A stretch of 64,000 nt of DNA from Enterocloster asparagiformis (GTDB lineage Bacteria; Bacillota; Clostridia; Lachnospirales; Lachnospiraceae): assembly GCA_018380885.1 (NCBI GenBank), contig JAGZSY010000015.1:1-64000 (forward strand), in the 5' to 3' direction. The notes under the pieces are model-generated. The model was not told the origin of the DNA. It did not search any database and worked only from the letters and a program-made list of their open reading frames with translations. Both the position numbers and the translations under genes were made by a program. This document shows, piece after piece, positions 25,996-35,500 of the stretch (its first letter is position 1; the number at the start of each line of letters is the position of its first letter).

Positions 25996-26121
25996 ACTTT
26001 GACGAACATGTCCCGCCGGCTTGCGGAAAATAAGCCGCCGAAAGGCTAAATTGTAAGAAATCCTTAAAGCGTTTCTCTCTGCACTGCCTTATAATAGCTT
26101 ATATGGAGGGAGGAATTGTTT

Positions 26122-27576
26122 ATGAAACAGCGCAGACATATACTGATTATACCGGCAGTCCTGGCCCTGGGACTTATGCTGGCGGCTTGCGGAAACGCCG
26201 ATACAACCGCTTCCGGCCCCGCGGAAACGGAAATTGAAACCGAGGCAGGCGCAGGAGGGCTTGACCGTGAGACGCAGTCCCCGGAGACTGCCGAACCCGG
26301 GCAGGATACGTCCGGCGATCCAGCCGGTAAACCGGAAACGGATATATCCGGCAGTGACTCCGCCGGTCAGACGGCGCCCGCCGGGGGCAGCTATTTCAAA
26401 TCCGGCGACTTCACGTATCGGCTGCGCGTATCCCCCGGCGTCCCGGAAAATCCCGATTCCCCTGTGCTTAGCTTCTACAAACGGGACCGGAATTTTTCCA
26501 ATTCCTTTTATCCGCTTCACACCCTCCGCCTGGCCCCCCAGGCAAAGGACGGCGTCTATGAGGTGGAAGATACCGGCGGCGGTCAAAAGGGAACGGCCCT
26601 GACCGTTGAATGGGCCAGAAGCGGCCCCATCGTGCTGCACGGAGAAATGGAGGAGGCCGGAACCTATTACCCCGTTGACGAAAACCTGATCATGCCGGAG
26701 CAGTTCGAACGCCCCTTGAACGAAACGGATATGATCGGTCTGACGGCAAAGGATATGGGGCTTATGCGCAACCAGTTTTATGCCGTGTACGGAAGGGCGT
26801 TTAAGACAGAGGAGCTTAAGAATCATTTTGAAGCTCAGCCCTGGTATGAAGCGCGCCTGAGCGCGGACAGCTTTGACGAAACGCTGTTAAGCGGCCTGGA
26901 GAAACGGAATATCGCGTTTTTGAAGGCGGCCGCGGAATCTTACGACGAGACAAAGGCCCAGGAAACCAAAGCGGCCTACGCCGCCCTGCCGGAGGCTCCC
27001 TACAGGAATCTGCTGCCTGAGCGCGGAGAAATCCTGGTGGAGCTGAGCTCCGATTCCGAGCACGCCGGGGACCGCGGAATTTACTACGAAGCCCAGGGAA
27101 CCATCTCCGTTCCCATCACAATTACCCGGGCAGAATACCAGGCTCTGGCCAATGGAACGGAGCTAAAGCCGGTCTCCGACGAACTCACCGGAGGAACCGT
27201 TGTCCTCAAAAAAGCGGAAAACACTCAGTACGGGGAGTATGTGATGGTTGATCCCCGGAATCCGGACGAGGATAACGGCACCTATGTCAATTTCACCTAC
27301 GACCCCTACTCACAGACCTTCAGCATGTGGGCCAACAGCGCGGACACGGTGTTTAAGAAAGCTTATGAGGGCAATATTTTTGTGTTGAAGGGAGCCTGCG
27401 AGGAGTATTACAATTATTTCAACCTGCCGGACAGCGCACGGCCCCAGGGAGCCGGGGCGTTTAGGGTAATGGATTTCAACGAAGCCGATCCCTACGGACC
27501 GTCTCCCTATATGGGAAATATCCTTGTCACAGATGACAAGGGCTATGTAAAGGCATTGTATTATATGGGCGATTAA
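26122..27576 (+). CDS. Lipoprotein with YARHG domain
   Basis: 484 residues. The signal peptide ends in a lipobox (LMLAACGN, Cys near residue 23), followed by a Glu/Thr/Pro-rich spacer to about residue 90. Residues about 210-275 match the YARHG domain (MRNQFYAVYGRAFKTEELKNHFEAQPWYEARL), an extracellular module of unknown role. The C-terminal part (about 300-484) is beta-rich and unrecognised. The ATG at 26122 has GGAGGGAGG upstream. A TATAAT at 26090-26095 may be its -10. Probably on the outer face of the membrane. Confidence 0.8.
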   Translation: MKQRRHILIIPAVLALGLMLAACGNADTTASGPAETEIETEAGAGGLDRETQSPETAEPGQDTSGDPAGKPETDISGSDSAGQTAPAGGSYFKSGDFTYRLRVSPGVPENPDSPVLSFYKRDRNFSNSFYPLHTLRLAPQAKDGVYEVEDTGGGQKGTALTVEWARSGPIVLHGEMEEAGTYYPVDENLIMPEQFERPLNETDMIGLTAKDMGLMRNQFYAVYGRAFKTEELKNHFEAQPWYEARLSADSFDETLLSGLEKRNIAFLKAAAESYDETKAQETKAAYAALPEAPYRNLLPERGEILVELSSDSEHAGDRGIYYEAQGTISVPITITRAEYQALANGTELKPVSDELTGGTVVLKKAENTQYGEYVMVDPRNPDEDNGTYVNFTYDPYSQTFSMWANSADTVFKKAYEGNIFVLKGACEEYYNYFNLPDSARPQGAGAFRVMDFNEADPYGPSPYMGNILVTDDKGYVKALYYMGD

Positions 27577-27649
27577 ACCGCCGCGTCCGCCCGGGCGGGA
27601 TATGGCAGGCAATGAGCCGCCGGCCCGGACGGCCGCTCAATCCCCCTAA

Positions 27650-27694
27650 AAAGCGGGCCGGAAGCCCCTCATGTAGAGGCTTCCGGCCCGCTTT
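27650..27694. terminator. Bidirectional terminator
   Basis: Perfect 17-bp arms AAAGCGGGCCGGAAGCC / GGCTTCCGGCCCGCTTT with an inner CTC/GAG stem, between two convergent lipoprotein genes. Confidence 0.9.
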
Positions 27695-27716
27695 CTGTAT
27701 CCCTGTCTCAGTCCGA

Positions 27717-28289
27717 TCAGGTCATATCTTCAAAATCAGATTCATATTCCAGCTTATCCTCATCCTGCTGCTGGATCTCTTTTCCCTCAAAATTTCCGCC
27801 GTTCACTTTAATCTTTATAGACTTCAGCTCAAAGTTGTCGATAAAGGTGTTGCCGACCTCGGCCAACAGCATGCGGTCGGAGCAGCCCTCTTCGCTTACC
27901 AGCTGGCTTAAATCCAGCGTCGCCGTGGCGTTCTCTCCCTCGCCCTCTACGTCGAAGCTCAGCACCTTAGTGCCTTTGGTCAGCACGCCGTACTCCACCA
28001 GCTTATCCACCAAAAGCTGCGCATCCAGGTTCTCGCTGTCCAGCGCATCCATGTCCTGAATGATACCGTCGCTGTCATCGCTGCCGTGATATATGGAAAT
28101 CACCGCTACCGGCTTTACATTGGGATCCGGCACCTTGTCGCTGGCTCCACCCGTGGTCATGGGGATTGTCTCCATTTCACCGGCCGCTGCCGTCGTAGTC
28201 TTATCTTTCTGCTTTTCCGTCGTTGGTGTGCACGCTGCCAGTGCAAATGCCATAACCGCCAGCATAACGCCCATCATCAATTTTTTCAT
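27717..28289 (-). CDS. GerMN-domain lipoprotein
   Basis: 190 residues. Lipobox FALAACTP (Cys near residue 20), a Thr-rich spacer, then a domain of about 110 residues with the GerMN pattern (PVAVISIYHGSDDSDG ... LVDKLVEYGVLTKGTKVLSFDVEG ... LLAEVGNTFIDNFELKSIKIKVNGG). GerMN proteins include the spore-germination lipoprotein GerM. AAAGGAGG stands before the start; the gene begins 27 bp after the MarR stop and is probably in its operon. Confidence 0.78.
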   Translation of the reverse strand: MKKLMMGVMLAVMAFALAACTPTTEKQKDKTTTAAAGEMETIPMTTGGASDKVPDPNVKPVAVISIYHGSDDSDGIIQDMDALDSENLDAQLLVDKLVEYGVLTKGTKVLSFDVEGEGENATATLDLSQLVSEEGCSDRMLLAEVGNTFIDNFELKSIKIKVNGGNFEGKEIQQQDEDKLEYESDFEDMT

Positions 28290-28316
28290 AGTAGTAGTTG
28301 CCTCCTTTAGTCCTCT

Positions 28317-28766
28317 TCAGAAGCCTCTGAACCAGGAATTCAGCTTTGTTACCGCTTTAATCAGAACTTCAAGTTCCTCTCCGGTCAATTCATTGATCAC
28401 GCCATCGATCATGGCTTTGTGGAATTTGGCGTGGTGTTCAAACACTTCCTTGCCTTTTTCCGAGAGGGAAATAAGTACCACCCTCCGATCCTCCTCGCTG
28501 CGCTGCCGGACAACATAGCCCTTTTTTACCAGGCTATTCACGGATATGGTCAGGGTGCCGACCGTCACGGACAGTTCCCTGGCGATAGACGACATATTTT
28601 TTGGCGCGCTCACGCCGATCGCCTCGATCACATGCATATCGTTGTTCGTTATATCGGGATAGCCCAGCGTCCGTATTGCCTTCTGCTCTATCCCCGTAAT
28701 GTCGCGAAACAGGTTCACCAATACATCGTTCAGCGTCTCGTACGTTCCCACGATTTTTCCTTTCAT
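28317..28766 (-). CDS. MarR family transcriptional regulator (FabT-like)
   Basis: 149 residues. Winged helix with TNNDMHVIEAIG, MSSIARELSVTVGTLTISVNSLVKKGYVVR (recognition helix) and the wing SEEDRRVVLISLSEKG. The early segment and NDMHVIEAIG resemble FabT, the fatty-acid repressor, but no fab genes are here. The start at 28766 is fixed by the promoter at 28795-28823, which rules out the longer frame. The next gene is the GerMN lipoprotein, a candidate target. Confidence 0.87.
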   Translation of the reverse strand: MKGKIVGTYETLNDVLVNLFRDITGIEQKAIRTLGYPDITNNDMHVIEAIGVSAPKNMSSIARELSVTVGTLTISVNSLVKKGYVVRQRSEEDRRVVLISLSEKGKEVFEHHAKFHKAMIDGVINELTGEELEVLIKAVTKLNSWFRGF

Positions 28767-28794
28767 TTCCCGCTTCAAAAAAAGCTTCCTACTG

Positions 28795-28823
28795 ATTGTA
28801 CAGTATTTTGCATGTTCGCACAA
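28795..28823 (-). promoter_or_regulatory. Promoter of the MarR-GerMN unit
   Basis: Minus-strand -35 TTGTGC (28818-28823), 17-bp spacer, -10 TACAAT (28795-28800). It leaves a leader of about 20-25 nt before the start codon. Confidence 0.6.
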
Positions 28824-28890
28824 CCCCCAAAATCCTTATGAAATTCTTAAAAGGCTGTGATTTTTTTGTGTCTTTTCCATTTTTATCCAT

Positions 28891-30237
28891 CTATTCAAAC
28901 ACATACCGCGAAAAGGCCTCCCCGCGCTCCTCAAAATTGCGGAAAATGCCGTAGCTGGCGGCCGCTGGAGACAGCACGCAGCTGTGTCCCTGCCTGGTCA
29001 CGGATCTGGCGGCCCGCACCGCCTCCTCCAGATGATCCGCCAGAATCAGCCGGTGGGTTCCAATAAACTCCGGGTAATCCCGGCGTATCTCCTCATAAAT
29101 CCGGCGGCCTGTGGCCTCCATCAGCACGATATTCGGAACCGGATGGGACGACAGGAAACGGATCAATTCCCCGTAGTCAATCCCGCGATCCATCCCCCCG
29201 ATCAGCACGGTATCCGCGTCCGTCAGCGTTTTCAGCGCCTGAATGGTCGTGGCGCAGATGGTGGATATGGAGTCGTCATAATACTTCACGCCGTCCCTCT
29301 GGCCCAGATACTGAAGGCGGTGGGGAAGCGGCTCATAGGATTTAAGCCCCTCCGTAAATGTGCCGTCGTCCAGGCCCAACAGTCTGCACACGGCGTACAC
29401 TACCCCGATGTCAAAATAGTTGTGCTGGCCCAGCAGCCGGATCTCCGACTCCGGGATGCGGTATCGTCTGCCACCGTAATCCACAAAAGTCCCGTTTTCG
29501 CCGCAGTTATCCACATTGACGTCCGCATCCGGCCGGTTTGTACCCACACGGATCAGCCGGGAGGGACATTCGCCAGGCCCCGGAAGGCACTGCACATTGC
29601 ATACAAAAATATCGTCCTCGCGCTGATTCCGAAAAATGCGCTGTTTGGCCGCCACATACTTTTCCATAGTGCCGTAGTGGTCCAGATGCTCCTCGTGTAT
29701 ATTGATCAACACTCCGATGTGGGGTGAAACCGTCATATATTCCAGTTGATGGCAGGACAGCTCAAAGACGATTTTCGTGTCCGGGCCGATCTCCTCCAGA
29801 TGGTCGAAAGCCGGGATGCCGATATTTCCCACAACCACGCAGTCCTGCCCTGCGCTCTTTAACACATGGTACAAAAGTGAGGTGGTGGTGCTTTTTCCCT
29901 TGGTGCCCGTGATGCCCACAATCTGGTCGCGAAACAGCTGGAAAAACAGCTCCGCCTGGGACAAAACGGCGCAGCGATAGGACTCTGCGGGCCGCTCCAG
30001 CACAATCCCCGGGCTCTTGAACACCACGTCGTACTCGTCCATACAGCTCTGATAATTATCCCCGGTAATCCAGCGCGCCCCGTCCGCCCCTCCGGCGGCC
30101 GGCTTCTGGTCGGCTATATCCACGCAGGCGCAGGTCCCCAACTGCCGGAGCACCTGGTAGGTGGACTGGCCTTCCCGGCCATAGCCCAGCAGCAGCACAC
30201 GTTTCCCATGTATCCATGGGTCGATTCGTTCAATCAC
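28891..30237 (-). CDS. murD2: UDP-N-acetylmuramoyl-L-alanine--glutamate ligase, MurD2 type
   Basis: 448 residues, Mur ligase family. The N-terminal nucleotide fold has LLLGYGREGQST; the ATP loop is GITGTKGKSTTT (Lys replaces the usual Asn of GTNGKS); the C-terminal domain has GGMDRGIDYGELIRFL. It lies 12 bp downstream of murL. In Xanthomonas the MurD2-MurL pair adds L-glutamate to UDP-MurNAc-L-Ala and then epimerises it, in place of D-Glu from a racemase. By that link this gene is probably murD2. The start is GTG with AAGGAG 8 bp upstream. Confidence 0.82.
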   Translation of the reverse strand: MIERIDPWIHGKRVLLLGYGREGQSTYQVLRQLGTCACVDIADQKPAAGGADGARWITGDNYQSCMDEYDVVFKSPGIVLERPAESYRCAVLSQAELFFQLFRDQIVGITGTKGKSTTTSLLYHVLKSAGQDCVVVGNIGIPAFDHLEEIGPDTKIVFELSCHQLEYMTVSPHIGVLINIHEEHLDHYGTMEKYVAAKQRIFRNQREDDIFVCNVQCLPGPGECPSRLIRVGTNRPDADVNVDNCGENGTFVDYGGRRYRIPESEIRLLGQHNYFDIGVVYAVCRLLGLDDGTFTEGLKSYEPLPHRLQYLGQRDGVKYYDDSISTICATTIQALKTLTDADTVLIGGMDRGIDYGELIRFLSSHPVPNIVLMEATGRRIYEEIRRDYPEFIGTHRLILADHLEEAVRAARSVTRQGHSCVLSPAAASYGIFRNFEERGEAFSRYVFE

Positions 30238-30249
30238 GTCTATATCTCC

Positions 30250-31674
30250 TTATCCTATGGCAGTGTCCGCGCCGGCTACACAGTTGCGTTTTACCAAGCC
30301 GGCAAGAGATTCCGGAACCAGGTTCTCATGGTCGTAATAAGCGGAATAACAATCTCCCGCGGCCTTACTGCGCTCGTACATTCCGGACTGCTTGTAATGC
30401 TCCAGAAGCAGGGGCAGCGCTTTTCCCTCCGCCTCCAGACGGTCAATGGTCATAACCAGCGCCGTGTTGATCTCGTCACGGCTGCCCACACACTCAAAGG
30501 GCTTTTCCTCCTCAACGCCCACCAACTGGTCCAGGGTGAAGGCCATAGACGCATCCTCCAGCATATTGGTCCCAAAAATTGCCTGCACCTCATCCCCAGC
30601 CAGGAATGGAGATAAAATCACGTAAACGAACAGGCACTTGGGACAATGGCCGCACCAGCTGTCGGTCTTGCTGCCCGCGTTGCAGCTGCGGAATACGGCG
30701 TGATAGGGCTTCTGCCGCGCAAAGAACCTGGCGATCTGGAACTCGCTGAGCGGCCGCAGCAAACTGAAGTAATAGGCGCTTCCCGGCAGATATTCCGCCG
30801 CGTACCGGTGGAAGTCCTGCTCAAATTTAAAGCTCTTGGAGTACTGGTGGTTCACCGTGCTCCCGAGCACCGTGCTCTCATTGGCACTGGATTCATTGGA
30901 CAGGGCCACGTGGGACAATTTCAGCAGCCTTGCCGCAATCAGGCTGGAAAACGCCACCAGCGCGGAAAACGGTGTGTGGCCGTTTAAATATCCCTGCCGG
31001 TTCAGCTCCAGCATATTTTTGTCCAGCGTGCGCTTCACCTCCATCAGGCGGCTGCCGTCCAGGCCGGCAACCCTTGCGGTGTGGACAGTGGCGCCCCTGG
31101 AATTGATGATGTATCCGTAGAGCGGGACATCGGCCTGTCGCAAAAGCTCCAGCGTAACCACAGAATCCTTGCCCCCGCCAATGGGGACGAGGATGCCGGA
31201 AATACCGCGGCCCGAGGGCTGGGGCGCAGGTTCAGCCGCAGAAATATGCTCCGCCGCGGTCTGCCCAGCGCGCTCACGGCATTCAATCTCCATAAAGCCA
31301 TCCGGGTCCGCATTCCGGATTTTGTTCACGTAGAAGAACTCTCCCAGCCCGTTATAGTATAAGTCCTTCCACCAGCGTATCTGGTCCCGGTTCAAAGCAC
31401 CAGCTTCCACCACCACCTGGGGGGAACAGGTAATCTTCCAATAGCTGACCAGCTCTACCATACCCAGCGAAAAAATCATGCGCTCCATCAGCCCGTCCAC
31501 CACAATATCCCCGGAACGCTCCGACTTGGGAAACGTCCATTTGGGCGCGAATGAGGACAGCCCTTCAATCTCAAAATGGTAGGTGATGCCAAGCGCGGCA
31601 TCTGTCTCTTCTATCTCGTATCCTCTGTAGAAAAACCGCGGATAACGGCGGCGCAGGGCCTCATATTGTTCCAT
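30250..31674 (-). CDS. murL: UDP-MurNAc-L-Ala-L-Glu epimerase MurL
   Basis: 474 residues. A PP-loop type ATP site is GILVPIGGGKDSVVTLELL near residues 180-200; conserved stretches follow: ALSNESSANESTV, YSKSFKFEQDF, FSLLRPLSEFQIARFF and a Cys-rich CNAGSKTDSWCGHCPKC motif. This pattern is that of MurL, which converts UDP-MurNAc-L-Ala-L-Glu to the L-Ala-D-Glu form with ATP. The neighbouring Mur ligase gene supports it. The assignment is by recognised motifs and context, without alignment. GAGG precedes the ATG. Confidence 0.82.
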   Translation of the reverse strand: MEQYEALRRRYPRFFYRGYEIEETDAALGITYHFEIEGLSSFAPKWTFPKSERSGDIVVDGLMERMIFSLGMVELVSYWKITCSPQVVVEAGALNRDQIRWWKDLYYNGLGEFFYVNKIRNADPDGFMEIECRERAGQTAAEHISAAEPAPQPSGRGISGILVPIGGGKDSVVTLELLRQADVPLYGYIINSRGATVHTARVAGLDGSRLMEVKRTLDKNMLELNRQGYLNGHTPFSALVAFSSLIAARLLKLSHVALSNESSANESTVLGSTVNHQYSKSFKFEQDFHRYAAEYLPGSAYYFSLLRPLSEFQIARFFARQKPYHAVFRSCNAGSKTDSWCGHCPKCLFVYVILSPFLAGDEVQAIFGTNMLEDASMAFTLDQLVGVEEEKPFECVGSRDEINTALVMTIDRLEAEGKALPLLLEHYKQSGMYERSKAAGDCYSAYYDHENLVPESLAGLVKRNCVAGADTAIG

Positions 31675-31771
31675 TTCCGTTCCTCTTTCATGACAAAACC
31701 CGCCGTATATGCAGCGCCCTTTACACTACGCCGGCGCTGATACACAGCGGATCTCCTATTTTCTTATGGCT

Positions 31772-31800
31772 ATTATAGTAAAGAACCCTGGATTTTGCAA
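31772..31800 (-). promoter_or_regulatory. Promoter of murL-murD2
   Basis: Minus-strand -35 TTGCAA (31795-31800), 17-bp spacer, -10 TATAAT (31772-31777), about 95 bp before murL and just past the spmB stop. Confidence 0.75.
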
Positions 31801-31820
31801 TGTTTTCTTTGCCTGCGCCC

Positions 31821-32345
31821 TCACATAACCCCAGCCAGCGCCACGCTGGCCGCCACACCCGCCGCGGTGGCGATCAGGGCGCCGGCCAGGGTGTAGCGGG
31901 TTTTGGTGATGCCCGCGGCTCCGAAGTATACGCTCATGCAGTACAGAACCGTCTCCGTGCTGCTCATCAGCAGGGAGGCGATCAGACCCAGGCTGGAATC
32001 CGTGCCGAACTCCTTGAATATGTCCAGCACCAGGCCCGTGGCCGCGGAATTGGAGACCAGACGCACCAGGATAACCGGCACGATCTGTGGCGGCAGATGA
32101 ACCAGGGCCGCCGGCGCTTTCAGCACCTCGCCCAGAAAATCCAGAAAGCCGGAAGCGCGCAGCACGCCCACGGACACCATCAGCGCCACCAGCGTGGGAA
32201 GTATGCCCGCCACGGTTTTCATTCCCTCCTTGGCCCCCTCGAGAAAATCGTCCATCACCGGCCGCCCGGAGAGCAGACCGAAACCGATTATGTAAAATAT
32301 CATCAGCGGAACCATACATTCCGACAGAAAAATCAATATTTGCAT
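31821..32345 (-). CDS. spmB: Spore maturation protein B
   Basis: 174 residues, nucleoside-recognition (Gate) family membrane protein. Helices are at about residues 4-22, 45-65, 80-110 and 130-170, with SNSAATGLVLDIFKEFGTDS and SSTETVLYCMSVYFGAAGI, the SpmB signature. SpmA and SpmB are needed for spore core dehydration in Bacillus. The start at 32345 (MQILIFLSE) matches the family; the ribosome site is poor. Its usual partner spmA is 18 kb away at 50586-51179. Confidence 0.87.
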   Translation of the reverse strand: MQILIFLSECMVPLMIFYIIGFGLLSGRPVMDDFLEGAKEGMKTVAGILPTLVALMVSVGVLRASGFLDFLGEVLKAPAALVHLPPQIVPVILVRLVSNSAATGLVLDIFKEFGTDSSLGLIASLLMSSTETVLYCMSVYFGAAGITKTRYTLAGALIATAAGVAASVALAGVM

Positions 32346-32448
32346 CCCAGCACCCTGCATTTTAAATCCATCGATGCATCTTATTCCGGCCGGGACCGTC
32401 CCATTCCCCAATCCTCGGCCGGAAAACCACAGCATTCCCCAGATATTT

Positions 32449-32486
32449 AAAAAAGCAGCCCCGCGGAAGTTTCCCGCGGGGCTGCT
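32449..32486 (-). terminator. Terminator of the adhesin gene
   Basis: Minus-strand perfect 13-bp arms AGCAGCCCCGCGG / CCGCGGGGCTGCT followed by TTTTT, 15 bp past the stop. Confidence 0.9.
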
Positions 32487-32501
32487 AATTCTGTTTGCCT
32501 G

Positions 32502-35500
32502 TTACTGGTCAGGCCGCCGTTTCTTCTGCAAGGCCAGGTACACGCCCATAAGCGCGGTGGAGATCATGGCCGCAAGTCCCGCGGCTGCGTTTACAATCTC
32601 ACCTGTCTTGGGCAGTCCCGCCAGCGGCACATCCTCATCCAGGATGATGGTCTCGTTGACCGGCGGCTGCGGAAGATTCGCCAGGGGTACATCCCCCTCA
32701 TTGATCACCGTCACGCTGCGCCTTCCGGTGGAACCGCCGCCACCGCCTCCACCGCCGCTGTGGGTGATCCTCTGATCCGCCACCTGGATGGTGCTGTGCG
32801 CTGTCCCGTCGGTTGTGAACGGTGGGATATCGCTGTTGATATAGTAGCCCGAGGGCGCCGTTTTCTCAATCAGCGTGTAGGTTCCGGCGGGCAGGCGCTT
32901 GATCACAAACACGCCGTTCTCGTCCGTCATAAATCTGCTGGCCTTCTCTTCCTCCTGTACATATCCGTCGAAGCTTCCCTCCTTTAACAGGATGTAGCCT
33001 TTCTGGGATTTGAGGATAAACTCGGCCCCTGCCAGTTTCGTCTCAACATTGCTCCTGCTCACCTTCACCACCGTTGTCTCATGGGGTGTGTTGGCAATCG
33101 GTCCCATGGCGTCGTTTTCCAGCGCCATATCGTCCGCAGTGTAGGAGATCGTCCGGTCGTTCCGGCTGATGGTAAAGGTTCTGGTCTCCGGCTCGCCCAC
33201 CAGCACGTAGCCGTCCGGGGCCTTTGTCTCGGTCAGCGTGTAGGTGCCGTAGGGCAGTTCCGTCAATATTGCGGTTCCGTCCGTCACACCGTCCGCTATG
33301 CTGCCGGCAATGGTAAAGTGAAGCACCGTACCGTCAACAGTAACCGCCTCCGCGCCGTTCCAGCCGCTGGGCGTGTTGTTCGCGGCCTTTTCCAGGAAAT
33401 TCTCCCACGCTCCCTCCACGTTCGTCTTGGAAGCCGTGAGCTCAAACTGTGCTCCCGCCAGCGCCGCTCCGGTCTCGCTGTCCACCTTGGTGACTTTCAG
33501 CGTGCCGTCGCCGTACTTGTTGGTGATGCTGGCTTCGGTGACGCCCCACGGCACATACCAGCTGGCATCCGCCTGGTCGCGGGACATGGGCCGTATATTG
33601 GAGCTTGCAACGGCGCCGTAGGTCATATAGTCGTCCGGGGTGGACTCTTCCACGATCACATAGTACAGATAGTAGTAAAGCCCCTCGAATTTCAGAGTGC
33701 CGTCCTCTCCGGTTGTCTGGCGGCCCACAAACTTGCCGCTGCTCTCATCGGCTTTGGCCGTATCGAAGGCCCTCGCCTCTTCCTCATTGTCAAAGGGACC
33801 GTACAGGGCGAAGCTTGCCCCTTCCAGCGTCTCCTTGGGATCGCCCTCCCCGTATTTTGTAATGGTCAGGTCGCGGTAGGGAATCAAACCGAAGTCCTTT
33901 GTCTGATCCCAGTTCTCCGTATCGCCCCACAGGAAGAAGCTCTCGGAAATATAGCTGTTGGCTTTGCCGTTGGTTACAAAGTTGTTGTCCTGAGTCTCGC
34001 TGGGGTACGTCCCCGCCTTCAGCTCAGAGGGTTTACGCGACATTCCGCCCTCGGCGTTGGATGTGTCCTTGCCGGTCACGGTGGTCGCAGTTTTCTTTAA
34101 ATACATTCCGGGGATGATGTTAGCGCTCTCATCGCCCTGTGTGGTAATTGTCAGTCGGTTCGTCTGAGGATTGAGCCCCTTTAACGCGCCGTTTTGCAGA
34201 ATGTTGCGAATCGTGTTGAACGTTCCGTCGTCATCCTTAGCAGTATACAGGTGTTCCTCATCGTGGGGTTGTGCGGGCAGCAGTCCTGAGAACAGGAACC
34301 GCCCCGTCCGGTCGAGTGCCCCCGAGGGCTTCGCCGCGTCGTTGGGAACCGCCGGAATCGCCTCTGATACGGAGGCTACCGTCACTGTTCCCTTCTCCTC
34401 ACCGCTGGTGTTTAACATAACCCTAAAATATTGGTTCTCAACCAGCTTCTGCAGATCCGACACGGAGGTGCCGTACTGGTCGTCGTCCTGTATTCCGTTT
34501 CCGTTGGCGTCGATCCAGATTCTGCCGCCCACACCCACTCTCGCGGGCGTCAGCACTGCCTGAACCATGTTGCTGGTCACATCCTGGAACGCCAGCTCCT
34601 CGGGATTCTCATTGGACATATGGTAGTAGGACATTGAGAAGCGGTTCACCGCGTAGGTGTAAGCGATGCTCTCCAGCTCCTGGGCCGTCTTAATCTCCTG
34701 TACATCCGCCTTGAACTCCAGCACAATGCTCTCGCCGGTCCTTAAATACTGGCCCTCAGGAAGGACGATATCCGCCATCACTGCCACCGGACTGGTTCCG
34801 ATCCAGCTATCCTGCGCAACCCATCCGTGATCGCCGGGGTTCTCGTATTTCTTCAGCACGCTCTGGTCCATGGCCGTCTCACCGTCGCCGGTAAAGTAAT
34901 AAATCCTGTAATTCTCCTCGGCGATCTCGGTCCTGTCTCCCGCAGCGTCCACTTTGTACACGGTAAACGCCGTGCCGCCGTTCACGGTAAACCTCCACTG
35001 GCTGCCTCTGCTGACGCCCTTAAAGTCCTCCACGTCGCTGAGTCTCGGCAGGGAATCCGCCAGGCGCAGCTTTGTGACAACCGTCTTATCGACATCTGCG
35101 GACGTGTTCTTGGCAATCAGATGATAGATGATGCTGCCGTTTTCGTCCGGCGTAACCTTTGCGCTCACCGGCTCAGCCACAAACGCGCTGTCCAGATTGC
35201 CTTTTCCTTCTTTCAGAAGGGTGATATCCGAGTTCGTGTTAAATGTGTTCTGCCGGTAGTTGTAGGTGTAGCCGTTGGCCTTGTGCCACAATCCCAGCGT
35301 ATCCTTTGCGATCTCGTTGATATCCGGGTATTCGTTGGGCCAGTTGGTCCCAGTGGCTGTTTCCTGCCACTTGAAGGTGGCGCCGCCCGGGTTGCTGGCG
35401 AAAATATCCTTGGTCAGACGGCTGGTGACATACATCGCGTCTGTGGCTGCCCCCGCGTTGTTGATCACCGCGTTGGTAACCTTTGCCCCAAAGGTAACGG

